From the NCBI GenBank assembly GCA_018267955.1, contig JAFDXL010000002.1, positions 186,001-250,000 of the forward strand: a DNA stretch of 64,000 bases, in the 5' to 3' direction. The notes below the pieces were generated by a model. It worked only from the letters and a program-made list of their open reading frames with translations, searched no databases and had not been told where the DNA came from. The position numbers were made by a program, and so were the translations under genes. How positions within the stretch are numbered: the stretch's first letter is position 1; every line of letters starts with the position of its first letter. Origin of the DNA: Bacteroidota bacterium. Lineage in GTDB: Bacteria; Bacteroidota; Bacteroidia; Chitinophagales; Chitinophagaceae. This document shows positions 10,955-19,649 of the stretch, piece after piece.

Positions 10955-12205
10955 TTATTGTCCGTCCTGAAACTCTGATTGCAATACCTTCTGCACATCC
11001 CTGATGGTTTCTTCTTCGAGATCAGTACGGCGTACCAATTCCTCAACAGAAAGATCCAGCACACTCAATGCAGTATCACATCCGATTTTCTTGAATTCAT
11101 CGATGATCCAGCCTTCTATCTCATCTGAGAATTCATCAAGGTCGATATCATAGCCAATATTTTCATCCTGCGCATCGCGATATACATCAATGCTATACCC
11201 GGTTAACTCTTGTGCCAGCTTAATGTTGACACCTTTTTTACCGATAGCCAGCGATACCTGGTCAGACTCAAGGTACACATCGGCATGATGGCCTTCATTG
11301 TCTATCTCCATACGATTGATGCGTGCCGGAGTCAGCGAACGCTGTATCAGCAATTGCACATTAGCCGTATAGTTGATAATATCTATATTTTCATTGCGCA
11401 GCTCGCGAACGATACCGTGTATACGACTACCCTTCATACCCACACAAGCGCCTACCGGATCGATACGATCGTCATAGCTTTCTACCGCAACTTTAGCGCG
11501 CTCGCCCGGTTCGCGAACGATCTTTTTAATAACGATAAGTCCATCCATAATTTCCGGCACCTCTATTTCCAGGAGTTTTTCCAGGAAAGAAGGGTGTGTA
11601 CGGCTCAGGATGATCACCGGGGTATTGTTGCGCATTTCTACTTTCTTCACCACTGCACGTACAGCTTCGCCTTTCTTAAAGAAATCCGTAGGTATCTGCT
11701 CTGATTTAGGCAGGATCACTTCATTACCCTCATCATCGAGCAACAAAATTTCCTTTTTCCATATCTGGTATACCTCGCCGCTGGTGATCTCACCCACCCT
11801 GTCTGCATATTTTTTCAGCAGGTTGTTCTTTTTAAGATCGCCAATACGAGCAGCCAGCGTTTGTTTTGCAGCCAGGATAGCACGGCGGCCGAAATCGCGT
11901 ACATCCATTTCTTCGTACACCTCTTCACCTACACTGTAATCGGGCTCAATTTTGATCGCTTCAGAATATTCTATCTGCAGGTTATCGTCTTCAGACATAC
12001 CGTCTTCTACAATCTCGCGGCGACGGAAAATCTCGAGGTCACCTGTCTGGTCGTTCACGATCACGTCAAAGTTCTCATCCGTACCGTATTTTTTACGGAG
12101 CAAGGTTTTGAACACATCTTCAATAACCTTCATCAGGGTAGGACGGTCAATATTTTCTGCATCCTTAAATTCCTGAAACGAATCGATAAGATTGATACTT
12201 GCCAT
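10955..12205 (-). CDS. nusA: Transcription termination/antitermination factor NusA
   Basis: A 416-aa RNA polymerase-associated factor affecting pausing, termination and antitermination. Domains in order: N-terminal NusA domain (about 1-130), S1 domain (130-200), KH1/KH2 region (about 230-345, containing DPVGACVGMKGSRI and AIGKKGVNIKLA). A short C-terminal helical segment follows (LSVEELVRRTDLEEETIRD), resembling one helix-hairpin-helix acidic repeat. It lacks the second AR repeat of E. coli NusA, which is normal for this phylum. It sits between rimP and infB in the conserved operon order. Confidence 0.98.
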   Translation of the reverse strand: MASINLIDSFQEFKDAENIDRPTLMKVIEDVFKTLLRKKYGTDENFDVIVNDQTGDLEIFRRREIVEDGMSEDDNLQIEYSEAIKIEPDYSVGEEVYEEMDVRDFGRRAILAAKQTLAARIGDLKKNNLLKKYADRVGEITSGEVYQIWKKEILLLDDEGNEVILPKSEQIPTDFFKKGEAVRAVVKKVEMRNNTPVIILSRTHPSFLEKLLEIEVPEIMDGLIVIKKIVREPGERAKVAVESYDDRIDPVGACVGMKGSRIHGIVRELRNENIDIINYTANVQLLIQRSLTPARINRMEIDNEGHHADVYLESDQVSLAIGKKGVNIKLAQELTGYSIDVYRDAQDENIGYDIDLDEFSDEIEGWIIDEFKKIGCDTALSVLDLSVEELVRRTDLEEETIRDVQKVLQSEFQDGQ

Positions 12206-12238
12206 ACTTATACTTTTGGCCCCTTGCAGGGCATTTTT

Positions 12239-12694
12239 TTAAAATATAATTTGTACTACTATTTTCTTTATATCACTAAATGGCACTTCTACCATCACAA
12301 TTTCTTTCTTTTTGCCCTGCTTTGTTTCCAGCAACAAAGCATCTTCTTTTACCTCCTTCAGCACCCCAAGCACTTCTTTATCTTCGGGCAAAGAAATAAG
12401 CACTGTGCGGCCTATATTCTTTTTGTACTGGCGCTGCGATACGAGCGGCTCATCTACGCCAGGGCTGGAAACCTCTAACGAGAAATCCCCATCCTGGAAC
12501 ATTTGTGCTTCCTCTATCAGCTTGTAAAGCTTCCGGTTAAGGGAAGCGCTTTTGCTGATAGACATACCCTCATCTGCGTCTATATATAGCTTGATATTGT
12601 TTACAGGCTTCATTTTTAAATGCACAATAAACATATCTGTACCCTGCAGCAGCAGCTCGGTAAGCTCTTTTATTTTTTCTAATATGTCGCTCAT
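12239..12694 (-). CDS. rimP: Ribosome maturation factor RimP
   Basis: A 151-aa protein needed for maturation of the 30S subunit. It shows the family hallmarks: an alpha/beta N-terminal domain with IDADEGMSISKSASLNRKL, the LEVSSPGVDEPL motif near residues 72-83, and an SH3-like C-terminal barrel. Length matches the family. It is the first gene of the rimP-nusA-infB operon; the gap to nusA is about 33 bp. The promoter should lie in the 150-bp region before it, shared divergently with the DUF4834 gene. Confidence 0.96.
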   Translation of the reverse strand: MSDILEKIKELTELLLQGTDMFIVHLKMKPVNNIKLYIDADEGMSISKSASLNRKLYKLIEEAQMFQDGDFSLEVSSPGVDEPLVSQRQYKKNIGRTVLISLPEDKEVLGVLKEVKEDALLLETKQGKKKEIVMVEVPFSDIKKIVVQIIF

Positions 12695-12847
12695 GGGTAA
12701 AAAACAAGGGGACTATTATGTCCCCTTCTATTGATTTAACTCCGTTGCAAAAGTACAAACTTTTATATATACAGCCAAAAAGACTACATAATTGATAATT
12801 ATATTTCCATTAACTAATGTCAATGGGTGTTTTAGTACCTTTGACCC

Positions 12848-13078
12848 ATGTTATTCAGAATAATTTTCTGGTCTATTATTTTGACCTTGTTGTTCCGGTT
12901 CATTTTCAGATTCCTGTTACCAGTAGTGACAATAACCCGCGCAGCGCAGAGTAAAATGGCACAGATGCAAAAGCAAATGGAAGATATGCAACGGGCGCAA
13001 CAAACACCGCAGCCTGCCAGCCAGCAACGTACGAATAAAATTGACGGTGACTATATTGATTTTGAGGAAGTGAAATAA
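12848..13078 (+). CDS. DUF4834 family small membrane protein
   Basis: A 76-aa protein with one N-terminal transmembrane helix (LFRIIFWSIILTLLFRFIFR), a short Gln/Met-rich helical stretch (SKMAQMQKQMEDMQ) and an acidic C-terminus ending DGDYIDFEEVK. This layout is characteristic of the DUF4834 family of Bacteroidota, whose function is unknown. It is divergent from rimP. A TACCTTTG sequence (12836-12843) matches the Bacteroidota -7 consensus TAnnTTTG and lies only 4 bp before the ATG, so the transcript could be nearly leaderless. A strong terminator follows. Confidence 0.88.
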   Translation: MLFRIIFWSIILTLLFRFIFRFLLPVVTITRAAQSKMAQMQKQMEDMQRAQQTPQPASQQRTNKIDGDYIDFEEVK

Positions 13079-13100
13079 CACTTTCAGGAATATAGCTTGT

Positions 13101-13128
13101 AAGCACACAGATATCTGTGTGCTTTTTT
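13101..13128 (+). terminator. Rho-independent terminator after DUF4834 gene
   Basis: Perfect 10-bp inverted repeat AAGCACACAG (13101-13110) and CTGTGTGCTT (13115-13124) with an ATAT loop, followed by a T6 tract. It lies 22 bp after the DUF4834 stop codon. Confidence 0.88.
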
Positions 13129-13328
13129 GTGCCATTGAAATTAGATGTACCCAAGATTTTTAGAGATATAAAATGAAATCTCATTGACCATCAATGAATT
13201 AAGAGCCTGGCCCGTTTTTTTCTCATAGGCTCATCCACCCAAAAACCGGGATATTCTTATCCAGGCCCGGCAATAGGCGGTGGTAGTTTTACAGCATCAC
13301 CAATTCATCATCTTAAAACTTTTGCTGT

Positions 13329-13838
13329 ATGAAAAAATTATTATCGGCATTCTGGATCCTGAGCGCTAGCGGTGCTTTTGCACAAAGCATAGGGCCATCC
13401 ACACTAAATGCCGCAGGGGGCAGCGCAACTATTGGAGGTAATACCTACGAATGGTCTGTAGCTGAAATGACCATGGTAAGCACCGGCACCGGTACTAACC
13501 TGATAGTGACGCAGGGTGTATTGCAGCCAACAACACCCATAACATCTGTAAAAGACATCCGGCTTCTTAACGCTGACGAACTAAAAGTGTACCCGGTACC
13601 GACCAGGGACATTCTTTATGTGTTGCCAGAGCTAAACCAAAAAGGGGACATGGAACTGGCGTTATCTGACGCTACAGGCCGAGTGATATTGCAGCAAACA
13701 ATACACCTGGCAACAGGCAATGAAAAACAGGAACTTAATGTAGCTGCATTAAATGCCGGCAACTACATACTTAACGTTGTCTTTAAAGGGAATAACGGAT
13801 CGTATCAGGCTTCCTTCAAGGTTCAAAAACTTTACTAA
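13329..13838 (+). CDS. Secreted protein with T9SS type A C-terminal sorting domain
   Basis: A 169-aa protein with a signal peptide (MKKLLSAFWILSASGAFA, cleavage after AFAQ) and a C-terminal type A type-IX-secretion sorting domain from about residue 85: LKVYPVPTRDILYV, LSDATGRVILQ, LNAGNYILNV and a final FKVQKLY. Such domains direct secretion across the outer membrane by the gliding-motility-linked T9SS, which is restricted to Bacteroidota. The mature region before the domain is only about 65 residues, with a NTYEWSVAEMTMV stretch seen in many small Chitinophagaceae surface proteins. It heads a three-gene run of secreted proteins. Confidence 0.85.
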   Translation: MKKLLSAFWILSASGAFAQSIGPSTLNAAGGSATIGGNTYEWSVAEMTMVSTGTGTNLIVTQGVLQPTTPITSVKDIRLLNADELKVYPVPTRDILYVLPELNQKGDMELALSDATGRVILQQTIHLATGNEKQELNVAALNAGNYILNVVFKGNNGSYQASFKVQKLY

Positions 13839-13870
13839 TCCAACATCAATAAACTTTTAAAATAACAATC

Positions 13871-15181
13871 ATGAAAAAGTTTTTCTTCTTAGCAATCAGC
13901 ATTATTACCGCTACCATATATAGCGCTCATGCGCAGACCCCGGCTGCACTTAATTACCAGGGTGTAGCGCGCAATTCTACAGGAGCACCTATTGCCAACC
14001 AGGCTATAGGACTACAGTTTACCATACAGGATGGCAGCGCTACAGCACTGTATAAAGAAACACAATCTGTTACTACCAATGCCTTTGGCTTATTTAACAC
14101 AACAATCGGTACCGGTACCGTGGTATCCGGCGCCATGAGTTCTGTAAACTGGCTAAGCGGCGACCGATACCTGCTTGTAGAAATGGATCCTGCAGGCGGC
14201 ACCAGCTATGCCGCTGTAGGCACGCCAACCAAAATGGTTACCGTACCGTATGCCATGGGGGCCAACTCTGTGCAGGCAACCAGTGGTGGTGGTGCCGGCC
14301 TGGTAGGTAATGGCACATCTTCCCTTTGGTGGGGATTTTACGAAGGCGGTGTATACAGGGGTTACCTGGGTAGCTACTCAGGCAAGAATGAAGACGTAGA
14401 TCTTGGTACCGGCGCCAGTAATACTTTAGGTTCGCTTCATCTTACTATACAGGCAGTTCCTAAGGTAACCATAGACTCTATAGGCCGTGTAGGTATTGGT
14501 ACTAAGTATCCACAAACGAACCTGGAAGTAACCTCTGCATCAAACGACATCATTAACATAGGCAACCAAAACGGATGGACAGGTATAGGATTGGCCAACT
14601 CATCCAGCGGCCCATACAATGTAATAGCCAATGGCGGTAGTTACATGAGCTTCCTCTACAACTCTACCCCTACAACTTCTATAAGCGCCACCAATTCTAA
14701 AATGCTGATGGATGGCAGTAACAATACCTTCAGGCCAACGAATGATAATGTAATGTCGCTTGGCGCTAACGGCGCCAGGTGGACCGCTGTATGGGCTGCA
14801 AATGGCACCATACAAACATCAGACGAACGTTTTAAAACAAACATTCAACCTCTTGCAAGCGGACTGAACACTGTCATGGCACTACGCCCTATCTCCTATA
14901 ACTGGAAGAATGAAAACCTGAGGATAGGTACCGGTGTCAACTACGGATTCTCTGCTCAGGAACTTTCAAAAACAGTACCCGATTTGGTAATACACTCTGC
15001 TACGCAGGTTGACAAAGAAACCAACAAGTCTACATCTGAGTATACTGACTCTTACGGTGTGAAGTATGCAGAATTTACCCCGATATTGGTAAAAGCCATA
15101 CAAGAACAACAAGAGGAAATAAAAGTACTACAAGCAACTGTAAAAGAACTGCAGGACAAATTGAATGCATTGCAGAAATAA
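13871..15181 (+). CDS. Secreted surface protein with C-terminal tail-fibre/endosialidase chaperone (Peptidase_S74) domain
   Basis: A 436-aa protein with a signal peptide (cleavage near AHAQT). An N-terminal beta-rich domain (about 22-135) carries the block FNYQGVARN/LNYQGVARNSTGAPIANQAIG-like sequence shared with the next gene. The C-terminus has the S74 intramolecular chaperone signature TSDERFKTNIQPL, LRPISYNWKN and YGFSAQEL, then a terminal coiled coil (EQQEEIKVLQATVKELQDKL). In phage fibres this domain assists trimerisation and is autocleaved; in Bacteroidota it is common in large surface adhesin-like proteins. The start follows an A-rich leader with no Shine-Dalgarno sequence. Confidence 0.82.
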   Translation: MKKFFFLAISIITATIYSAHAQTPAALNYQGVARNSTGAPIANQAIGLQFTIQDGSATALYKETQSVTTNAFGLFNTTIGTGTVVSGAMSSVNWLSGDRYLLVEMDPAGGTSYAAVGTPTKMVTVPYAMGANSVQATSGGGAGLVGNGTSSLWWGFYEGGVYRGYLGSYSGKNEDVDLGTGASNTLGSLHLTIQAVPKVTIDSIGRVGIGTKYPQTNLEVTSASNDIINIGNQNGWTGIGLANSSSGPYNVIANGGSYMSFLYNSTPTTSISATNSKMLMDGSNNTFRPTNDNVMSLGANGARWTAVWAANGTIQTSDERFKTNIQPLASGLNTVMALRPISYNWKNENLRIGTGVNYGFSAQELSKTVPDLVIHSATQVDKETNKSTSEYTDSYGVKYAEFTPILVKAIQEQQEEIKVLQATVKELQDKLNALQK

Positions 15182-15206
15182 TTAAACATTCTAAAAAAGA
15201 ACTTTT

Positions 15207-16805
15207 ATGAAAAACATTATAGCCACATTAGCACTGGTAACGATCGCCAACATGGCTATCGCCCAGGCACCTAATAAATTTAACTACCAGGGTATAGCAC
15301 GCACCGCATCAGGCACCCCAGTGGCGAACCAGGCATTAGGCTTGCGCCTCACCATACATGATGCATCTGCAAGCGGCGCCACCTTGTACCAGGAAACACA
15401 AAATGTAACCACAAATGCTTACGGCCTTTACTCAACCGCTATAGGAAGCGGTACCGTAGTGAGCGGAACAATAGCTGGCATCAACTGGGGCATGGGCGAC
15501 AAATACCTGCAGGTAGAAATAGACCCGGCAGGTGGCACCAGCTATACAGATGCAGGCACCAGCCAGTTGCTGAGTGTGCCCTATTCATTGAGTACCGGCA
15601 AATTCAGCATTCCGTATTTTGACAGCACCACCAATACCGCATCCCTATTGAAACTGCAAAACAATGGCGACGGCGCAGGTGTAGAAGGCGTTAATAATGC
15701 TACAACGGCAAATGCAATTGCAATAAAGGGTGTTATCAACAGCACCAGCCCCGGTGGTTTTTCGAGTGCGGTGAGGGGTATCAATAATGGCACCGGCGGA
15801 CTTGGTATTGGCGTATATGGATCCCAGGCCGGTAGCGGATGGGGCGTATATGGGACTACTCCATCTGGTATAGGTGTATATGGTAACGCTGGCACTTCAG
15901 GCATCGGACTGTATGGTAATAGCTCTACAGGAACAGGTTTGTATGCTATAAGTAACACCGGTAACGCTGCTAATATCGCCATTTCCAACACCGCATCTTC
16001 GGCTAACGCTCTTGTAGTATCGACAAACGGAACCGGAAAGGCCATTTCTGCTACTGCAGCGAGCGGCAATGTTATCAAGGCAACGTTAGGCTCATCGGCT
16101 TCTTCAACAGTGGCCACCGCCGGTTCTATCTATGGAGAATCAAATGCGGGCATTGGCGTAATAGGCGTGAGCTCATCGCAAAATGGTATGTACGGCTTAT
16201 CTACTGTTAACTCTGCAGCAGGGGTGGCGGCAGTATCAACTGCATCCGGCGGCTATGGTGTGTGGGCTGTAAACACTGCAAGCGGTACAGCGGGATACTT
16301 CCAGGGTAACGTAAACATTACCGGTTCTATATCTAAGAGCAGTGGCACATTTAAGATAGATGACCCCATTGATCCTGAAAACAAGTACCTGTATCATTCT
16401 TTTGTGGAAAGTCCGGATATGATGAACGTGTACAATGGCAACATAACTACAGATGCATCCGGAAACGCAACAGTTTCTTTACCGGCATATTTTGGCGCGC
16501 TCAATAAAGATTTCCGTTATCAACTGACCGTGATAGGCGTATTTGCACAGGCTATCATCAATAGAGAAATATCCAATAACCAATTCTCCATAAAAACAGA
16601 TAAGCCAAATGTAAAAGTAAGCTGGCAGGTAACGGGTATCCGCAAAGACCCTTATGCTAACGCACACCGTGTAGTAGAAGAAGTAGAAAAAGAAGCCCCT
16701 AATAAAGGCAAATACCTGCACCCTGTAGAATATGGACAACCGGCAAGCAAGGGGATAGATTACGATAAGTTGCTGCAATTATCATCATCATCTGACAAAA
16801 AGTAA
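15207..16805 (+). CDS. Large secreted repeat-rich surface protein
   Basis: A 532-aa protein with a signal peptide (cleavage near AIAQA). Its N-terminal domain matches that of the preceding gene (KFNYQGIARTASGTPVANQAL; QETQNVTTNAYGLYSTAIGSG; DPAGGTSYTDAGTSQLLSVPY), so the pair shares a duplicated module. Residues about 190-260 hold short Gly-rich repeats of the type GxGVYGxxxxxGxGLYG, forming a likely beta-solenoid. The C-terminal domain (DDPIDPENKYLYHSFVESPDMMNVYNG) is a conserved block found in many secreted proteins of unknown function. No T9SS or S74 domain is visible. A surface or matrix role is inferred only. Confidence 0.78.
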   Translation: MKNIIATLALVTIANMAIAQAPNKFNYQGIARTASGTPVANQALGLRLTIHDASASGATLYQETQNVTTNAYGLYSTAIGSGTVVSGTIAGINWGMGDKYLQVEIDPAGGTSYTDAGTSQLLSVPYSLSTGKFSIPYFDSTTNTASLLKLQNNGDGAGVEGVNNATTANAIAIKGVINSTSPGGFSSAVRGINNGTGGLGIGVYGSQAGSGWGVYGTTPSGIGVYGNAGTSGIGLYGNSSTGTGLYAISNTGNAANIAISNTASSANALVVSTNGTGKAISATAASGNVIKATLGSSASSTVATAGSIYGESNAGIGVIGVSSSQNGMYGLSTVNSAAGVAAVSTASGGYGVWAVNTASGTAGYFQGNVNITGSISKSSGTFKIDDPIDPENKYLYHSFVESPDMMNVYNGNITTDASGNATVSLPAYFGALNKDFRYQLTVIGVFAQAIINREISNNQFSIKTDKPNVKVSWQVTGIRKDPYANAHRVVEEVEKEAPNKGKYLHPVEYGQPASKGIDYDKLLQLSSSSDKK

Positions 16806-16836
16806 AAAGGATTTTTATCCCCCTGATACCATTTAC

Positions 16837-16860
16837 GAGGCGGTCTCTACCGCCTCTTTC
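16837..16860 (+). terminator. Rho-independent terminator after secreted protein cluster
   Basis: Perfect 8-bp stem GAGGCGGT (16837-16844) and ACCGCCTC (16849-16856) with a CTCT loop and a T-rich tail continuing into the end of the convergent HAD gene. It ends the plus-strand secreted-protein transcript. Confidence 0.75.
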
Positions 16861-17487
16861 TTATTTTGACAAGAAGATATCTTTTTCGATGGTCATGCCC
16901 TTTTCCAGGTAAATGGTTTGAATACCTAATGCTTTTGCTCCCTCTATATGCTGCGGGCTGTCGTCAATAAACAAAGTCTTTGCAGGATCGAAACCTGTAT
17001 CATCTAATATTTGCTGAAAGATCTCCCGGTTAGGCTTTCGCATCCCTACCCTATGCGACAAATAGACCTTATCAAAGAACACGCCGATATTGGGGATGGT
17101 AAAACTATCCATCAGTATTTTATTAAAAGCGGCTTCATGGATCTCGTTGGTATTGCTCAGCAATACGAGATCGTGATGAATGCGTAACTGTTGCAATATC
17201 TGCAGGCGGCGGATGGGGAAGTCCATCAACATAGCATTCCATGCATCTATGATCTGCTGCCGGCTAAGAGGAACAGAGGATGCGTCTTGCAAGGCTTCTA
17301 TAAACTCTGAAGCGCTGATACGCCCTGTTTCAAAATCATCAAAAACCGGAGTTTGCGCCAGTTGGGAATACAGTTGAGGAAAATTATGAATACCTGCCTG
17401 TATAAAAGCCTGTTCGGTAAGATTGTAATCGATATTGAGTAAAACACCTCCGAGATCGAAGATGATATGCCTGATGCCTGTGATCAT
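16861..17487 (-). CDS. HAD family phosphatase (subfamily IA, YihX-like)
   Basis: A 208-aa haloacid dehalogenase-fold hydrolase. Motif I is IIFDLGGVLLNIDYN with the nucleophilic Asp near residue 10; motif II is LLSNTNEIH; motif III/IV is the Lys in MRKPNREIF and TLFIDDSPQHIEGA. The DLGGV form without a second motif-I Asp is typical of the YihX-like IA variant 3 group acting on sugar phosphates. An alpha-helical cap lies between motifs I and II. It is a single gene, convergent with the secreted-protein run. Substrate is not predictable. Confidence 0.88.
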   Translation of the reverse strand: MITGIRHIIFDLGGVLLNIDYNLTEQAFIQAGIHNFPQLYSQLAQTPVFDDFETGRISASEFIEALQDASSVPLSRQQIIDAWNAMLMDFPIRRLQILQQLRIHHDLVLLSNTNEIHEAAFNKILMDSFTIPNIGVFFDKVYLSHRVGMRKPNREIFQQILDDTGFDPAKTLFIDDSPQHIEGAKALGIQTIYLEKGMTIEKDIFLSK

Positions 17488-17538
17488 GTGGCAAAAATAA
17501 AGTTGTAAATAAGATTTTCAATTTTTCAGAAAGTCTAT

Positions 17539-17546
17539 TACATTTG
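17539..17546 (+). promoter_or_regulatory. Bacteroidota -7 box for the tRNA gene
   Basis: TACATTTG matches the Bacteroidota sigma-ABfr -7 consensus TAnnTTTG. It lies 25 bp before the mature tRNA 5' end, a suitable distance for a short tRNA leader. The upstream -33 element is poorly conserved (TTTTC-like near 17515). Confidence 0.5.
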
Positions 17547-17571
17547 CAATCCATTTTTGGCTATTCAGCCC

Positions 17572-17645
17572 GGTCCTATAGCTCAGTTGGTTAGAGCACC
17601 TGACTCATAATCAGGGGGTCCTAGGTTCAAGTCCTAGTGGGACCA
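17572..17645 (+). tRNA. tRNA with CAT anticodon (tRNA-Met elongator or tRNA-Ile2)
   Basis: A complete cloverleaf can be drawn: acceptor GGTCCTA/TGGGACC (one G-U pair), D arm GCTC...GAGC, anticodon stem CCTGA/TCAGG with loop CTCATAA, T arm CTAGG-TTCAAGT-CCTAG, discriminator A. The anticodon is CAT. Sequence alone does not separate elongator Met from the lysidine-modified Ile2; the CTCATAA loop occurs in both. No CCA is encoded (ACAC follows). The 3' half is the integration site of the 42.6-kb element, and its exact copy is at 60,209-60,257. Confidence 0.95.
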
Positions 17646-17646
17646 C
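17598..17646 (+). repeat. Left attachment site (attL) of the integrative element, within the tRNA 3' half
   Basis: 49 bp running from the anticodon stem to one base past the discriminator. They are identical to 60209-60257. The flanks diverge immediately on both sides (GAGC before here versus AAAA before the right copy; AAGAC after here versus TTAAA after the right copy), which fixes the repeat boundaries. Integration has left the tRNA intact. Confidence 0.95.
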
Positions 17647-17658
17647 AAGACAGACAAG

Positions 17659-17690
17659 GGTTTCAGACGATTAAGTTTGAAACCTTTTTT
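17659..17690 (+). terminator. Element-supplied terminator just inside attL
   Basis: GGTTTCA (17659-17665) pairs with TGAAACC (17678-17684), followed by T6. It lies 13 bp after the tRNA and inside the integrated element, so it probably replaces the native tRNA terminator that was displaced to 60,270. Confidence 0.75.
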
Positions 17691-17712
17691 ATTTGCACCC
17701 TATTTGCACCCT
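17691..17712 (+). repeat. Left tandem ATTTGCACCC repeat, candidate integrase arm-type site
   Basis: Two tandem copies of ATTTGCACCC separated by one base and ended by T, 45 bp inside attL. The same 22-bp block with one mismatch is at 60088-60109, inside attR and just upstream of the integrase gene. Position at both ends suggests arm-site binding by the integrase. Confidence 0.65.
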
Positions 17713-18546
17713 AAAGTATTTACTTATGTAGTTAGAACTTGCAAGTCCTGCCCAGATAGTTTGTCAAATACATATCTCCACCTGCCTTTAAATTATTTTT
17801 AAAATTCCTGCAAGAGCCATGCCGAATAGTTTGAAGCCTGCGCATCATTTGATTTTGAAAACACTTGCACCTCAAGTAAATTATCTGGGATATGGGCTAG
17901 AATACAGAGTGCAAGAAGCTGCTGGATATAGCATTGGCAACAGGTATGCTATAATATTATTTCAGTTAATGTTTACTAGCGATGGTTTGCAAAACTCTAC
18001 TATGCTGCAAAGAATAAGCGTGCGAATCAGTAAAGCTAGTACAAGGGAAGTTGCTTTCCTCAAGTAAAGACCATTATTGTTGTCAGACATTTTGACAGAC
18101 AAATAATTACTACATTACTATAAATGTCATGACGACCCGACACTTTTACCTATTGCTATAGCTAAAATTAGTTTCTTCTATTGCATTAAAAAATATTGTT
18201 GCCCCAAGAGAAGCCACAGCCAGAGCGGCTTTCTATTGATAAATTTAGTTATGCATAATGTTGGAATGCGGGAAGCTTGATGGGTATTGGCATACCAGTT
18301 GCATTACTCTCCATATGCTCAATAAGAGTGTAATGATATGTATCCCTTACAAAAGGGCGTAAGTCAGGCGCAAAGGTATCAATGCTGTTGAAGTTTCAAC
18401 CCCATCCTTCACCTCTCCTTCCCACCCGGCTGTAAAAGTATGATAGCACGCAGTGTTTACTGGTGTAGTGTGATTGTCATGTAATTGTGTGAGTGCGTGC
18501 TATGTGCTACAGGTGCATTTAACCATGTAATTAAATTCAACAACAT
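17713..18546. other. Non-coding left end of the element, with an inverted repeat before the MBL-E2-E1-JAB operon
   Basis: About 830 bp without a convincing gene. An 82-codon open frame at 17819-18067 has no RBS and no recognisable features. A perfect 10-bp inverted repeat, ATAGCACGCA at 18443-18452 and TGCGTGCTAT at 18494-18503, encloses 41 nt and ends 43 bp before the first gene of the operon. CATGTAATT occurs twice here (about 18479 and 18524). This stretch probably holds the operon's promoter and control region. Confidence 0.5.
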
Positions 18547-19647
18547 ATGACAATCGCAGAAAAAGTAATCAAACCCACCAAAGCAAAAATTTTCAGAACA
18601 GTATTTCTTTATACAGGCCAAGGGGAATCAACCCTAATGGTGATACCAACGGGGGAAGGTGTAGACGACTATATGTATATCCTGGTCGATTCCGATCTGG
18701 ATAAAGAGCCCAAAGAAATTAACCTGGTATCGATGTTTAAAGACCTTTTTAAAAATAAAGGGTCCCTTTCTACATTCATCAACACTCACCCACACAAAGA
18801 CCACGTTGGCGGTATACGTGAAGTATATGACGAGATAGAATTTGACGAAGTATGGCATTCAAACCATAAGCCAGGCGATAGCAGGCACGAGCAACCGTAC
18901 AAAGACTTAAAATACGTGATTGATAAGGTAGGCAAAGCCAACGAATACCACTTACTGGCTACGTCTAAGAAAAATCAAATCCGCAATACCGATGAAGATG
19001 ACGTAACGAAAAAGCTAGGCTTGATTGAGTATCAGGTCATATCTCCCTCGGAATATCTCTGCGAGGATATTGAGGAAGGAAAGGCTGCCGAGCGCGACGA
19101 CAGGATACATGAACAATGTGGCGTTATTAAATTTACTTACGGTTCCACTCCGCGCAGCATCATGATCACCGGAGATTCTGATAAGTGTGCATGGAAAGAA
19201 CACATTACTGATTCGTACCTAAAGTCATTGCCCTGTGATGTGCTTAGTGCTAGCCATCACGGCTCAAGAACGTTTTTCAAAAAGGACGCAGACGATGAAG
19301 ATGTGTATGAAAAACACATCGAAGAAATTAAGCCGGACTACATCATCATAAGCGCACCAGAACAGAAGGATAGCCCATACGACCATCCACACGATGATGC
19401 GATGGATCTGTACAAAAAGCACATTGACGATGAGGATAACATTTTTCACCTAGGTTCAGGGCCATATTCTGTTATCGTCGATATTACTGATGATGGCACA
19501 ATAACGGTTGAAACCGACACTGAGTTAATTGAGGCCTATGGAAACGATAACGACGATGATGGCGGCGACAAAAAAGACGAGAAAAGTACATCTCGGGCAT
19601 ACGTTGCCAGCAGGACAACCAGGATTGATAACCAACCAATGGGATAA
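18547..19647 (+). CDS. ComEC/Rec2-type metallo-beta-lactamase-fold hydrolase
   Basis: A 366-aa MBL-fold protein. The metal-binding motif THPHKDHVGG (HxHxDH, His81-His86) is intact. Later metal ligands are visible in ITGDSDKCAW and in LSASHHGSRTFF; the SHHGS form is typical of the ComEC-like branch, which includes DNA-degrading domains and many free-standing MBL proteins in conflict systems. The C-terminus is highly acidic (NDNDDDGGDKKDEK). No signal peptide or transmembrane helix is present, so it is cytoplasmic. It is the first gene of a tight three-gene operon; the next ATG follows 2 bp after the stop. In this context it may be the effector or a processing enzyme of a ubiquitin-like conjugation system. 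The substrate is unknown. Confidence 0.87.
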   Translation: MTIAEKVIKPTKAKIFRTVFLYTGQGESTLMVIPTGEGVDDYMYILVDSDLDKEPKEINLVSMFKDLFKNKGSLSTFINTHPHKDHVGGIREVYDEIEFDEVWHSNHKPGDSRHEQPYKDLKYVIDKVGKANEYHLLATSKKNQIRNTDEDDVTKKLGLIEYQVISPSEYLCEDIEEGKAAERDDRIHEQCGVIKFTYGSTPRSIMITGDSDKCAWKEHITDSYLKSLPCDVLSASHHGSRTFFKKDADDEDVYEKHIEEIKPDYIIISAPEQKDSPYDHPHDDAMDLYKKHIDDEDNIFHLGSGPYSVIVDITDDGTITVETDTELIEAYGNDNDDDGGDKKDEKSTSRAYVASRTTRIDNQPMG

Positions 19648-19649
19648 TC

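Noticed and set aside
9859-11004. 381-codon plus-strand open frame opposite infB
   Set aside because: It is antisense to the low-complexity Pro/Glu/Gly linker of IF-2; its Ser/Gly/Thr-rich translation is the mirror of that composition and has no domain or start signal.
13195-13260. Possible terminator or regulatory hairpin in the gap before 13329
   Set aside because: The GAGCCT/AGGCTC arms are only 6 bp with a long loop and an internal T run; too weak to call.
15790-15960. Short repeats suggestive of a CRISPR or satellite array
   Set aside because: The periodicity is a codon-level GxGVYG protein repeat within an open frame, with variable unit length and no spacers; no CRISPR array or cas gene was seen in the window.
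17819-18067. 82-codon open frame near the left end of the element
   Set aside because: No RBS, no recognisable motif and unlike neighbouring genes in composition; treated as non-coding.
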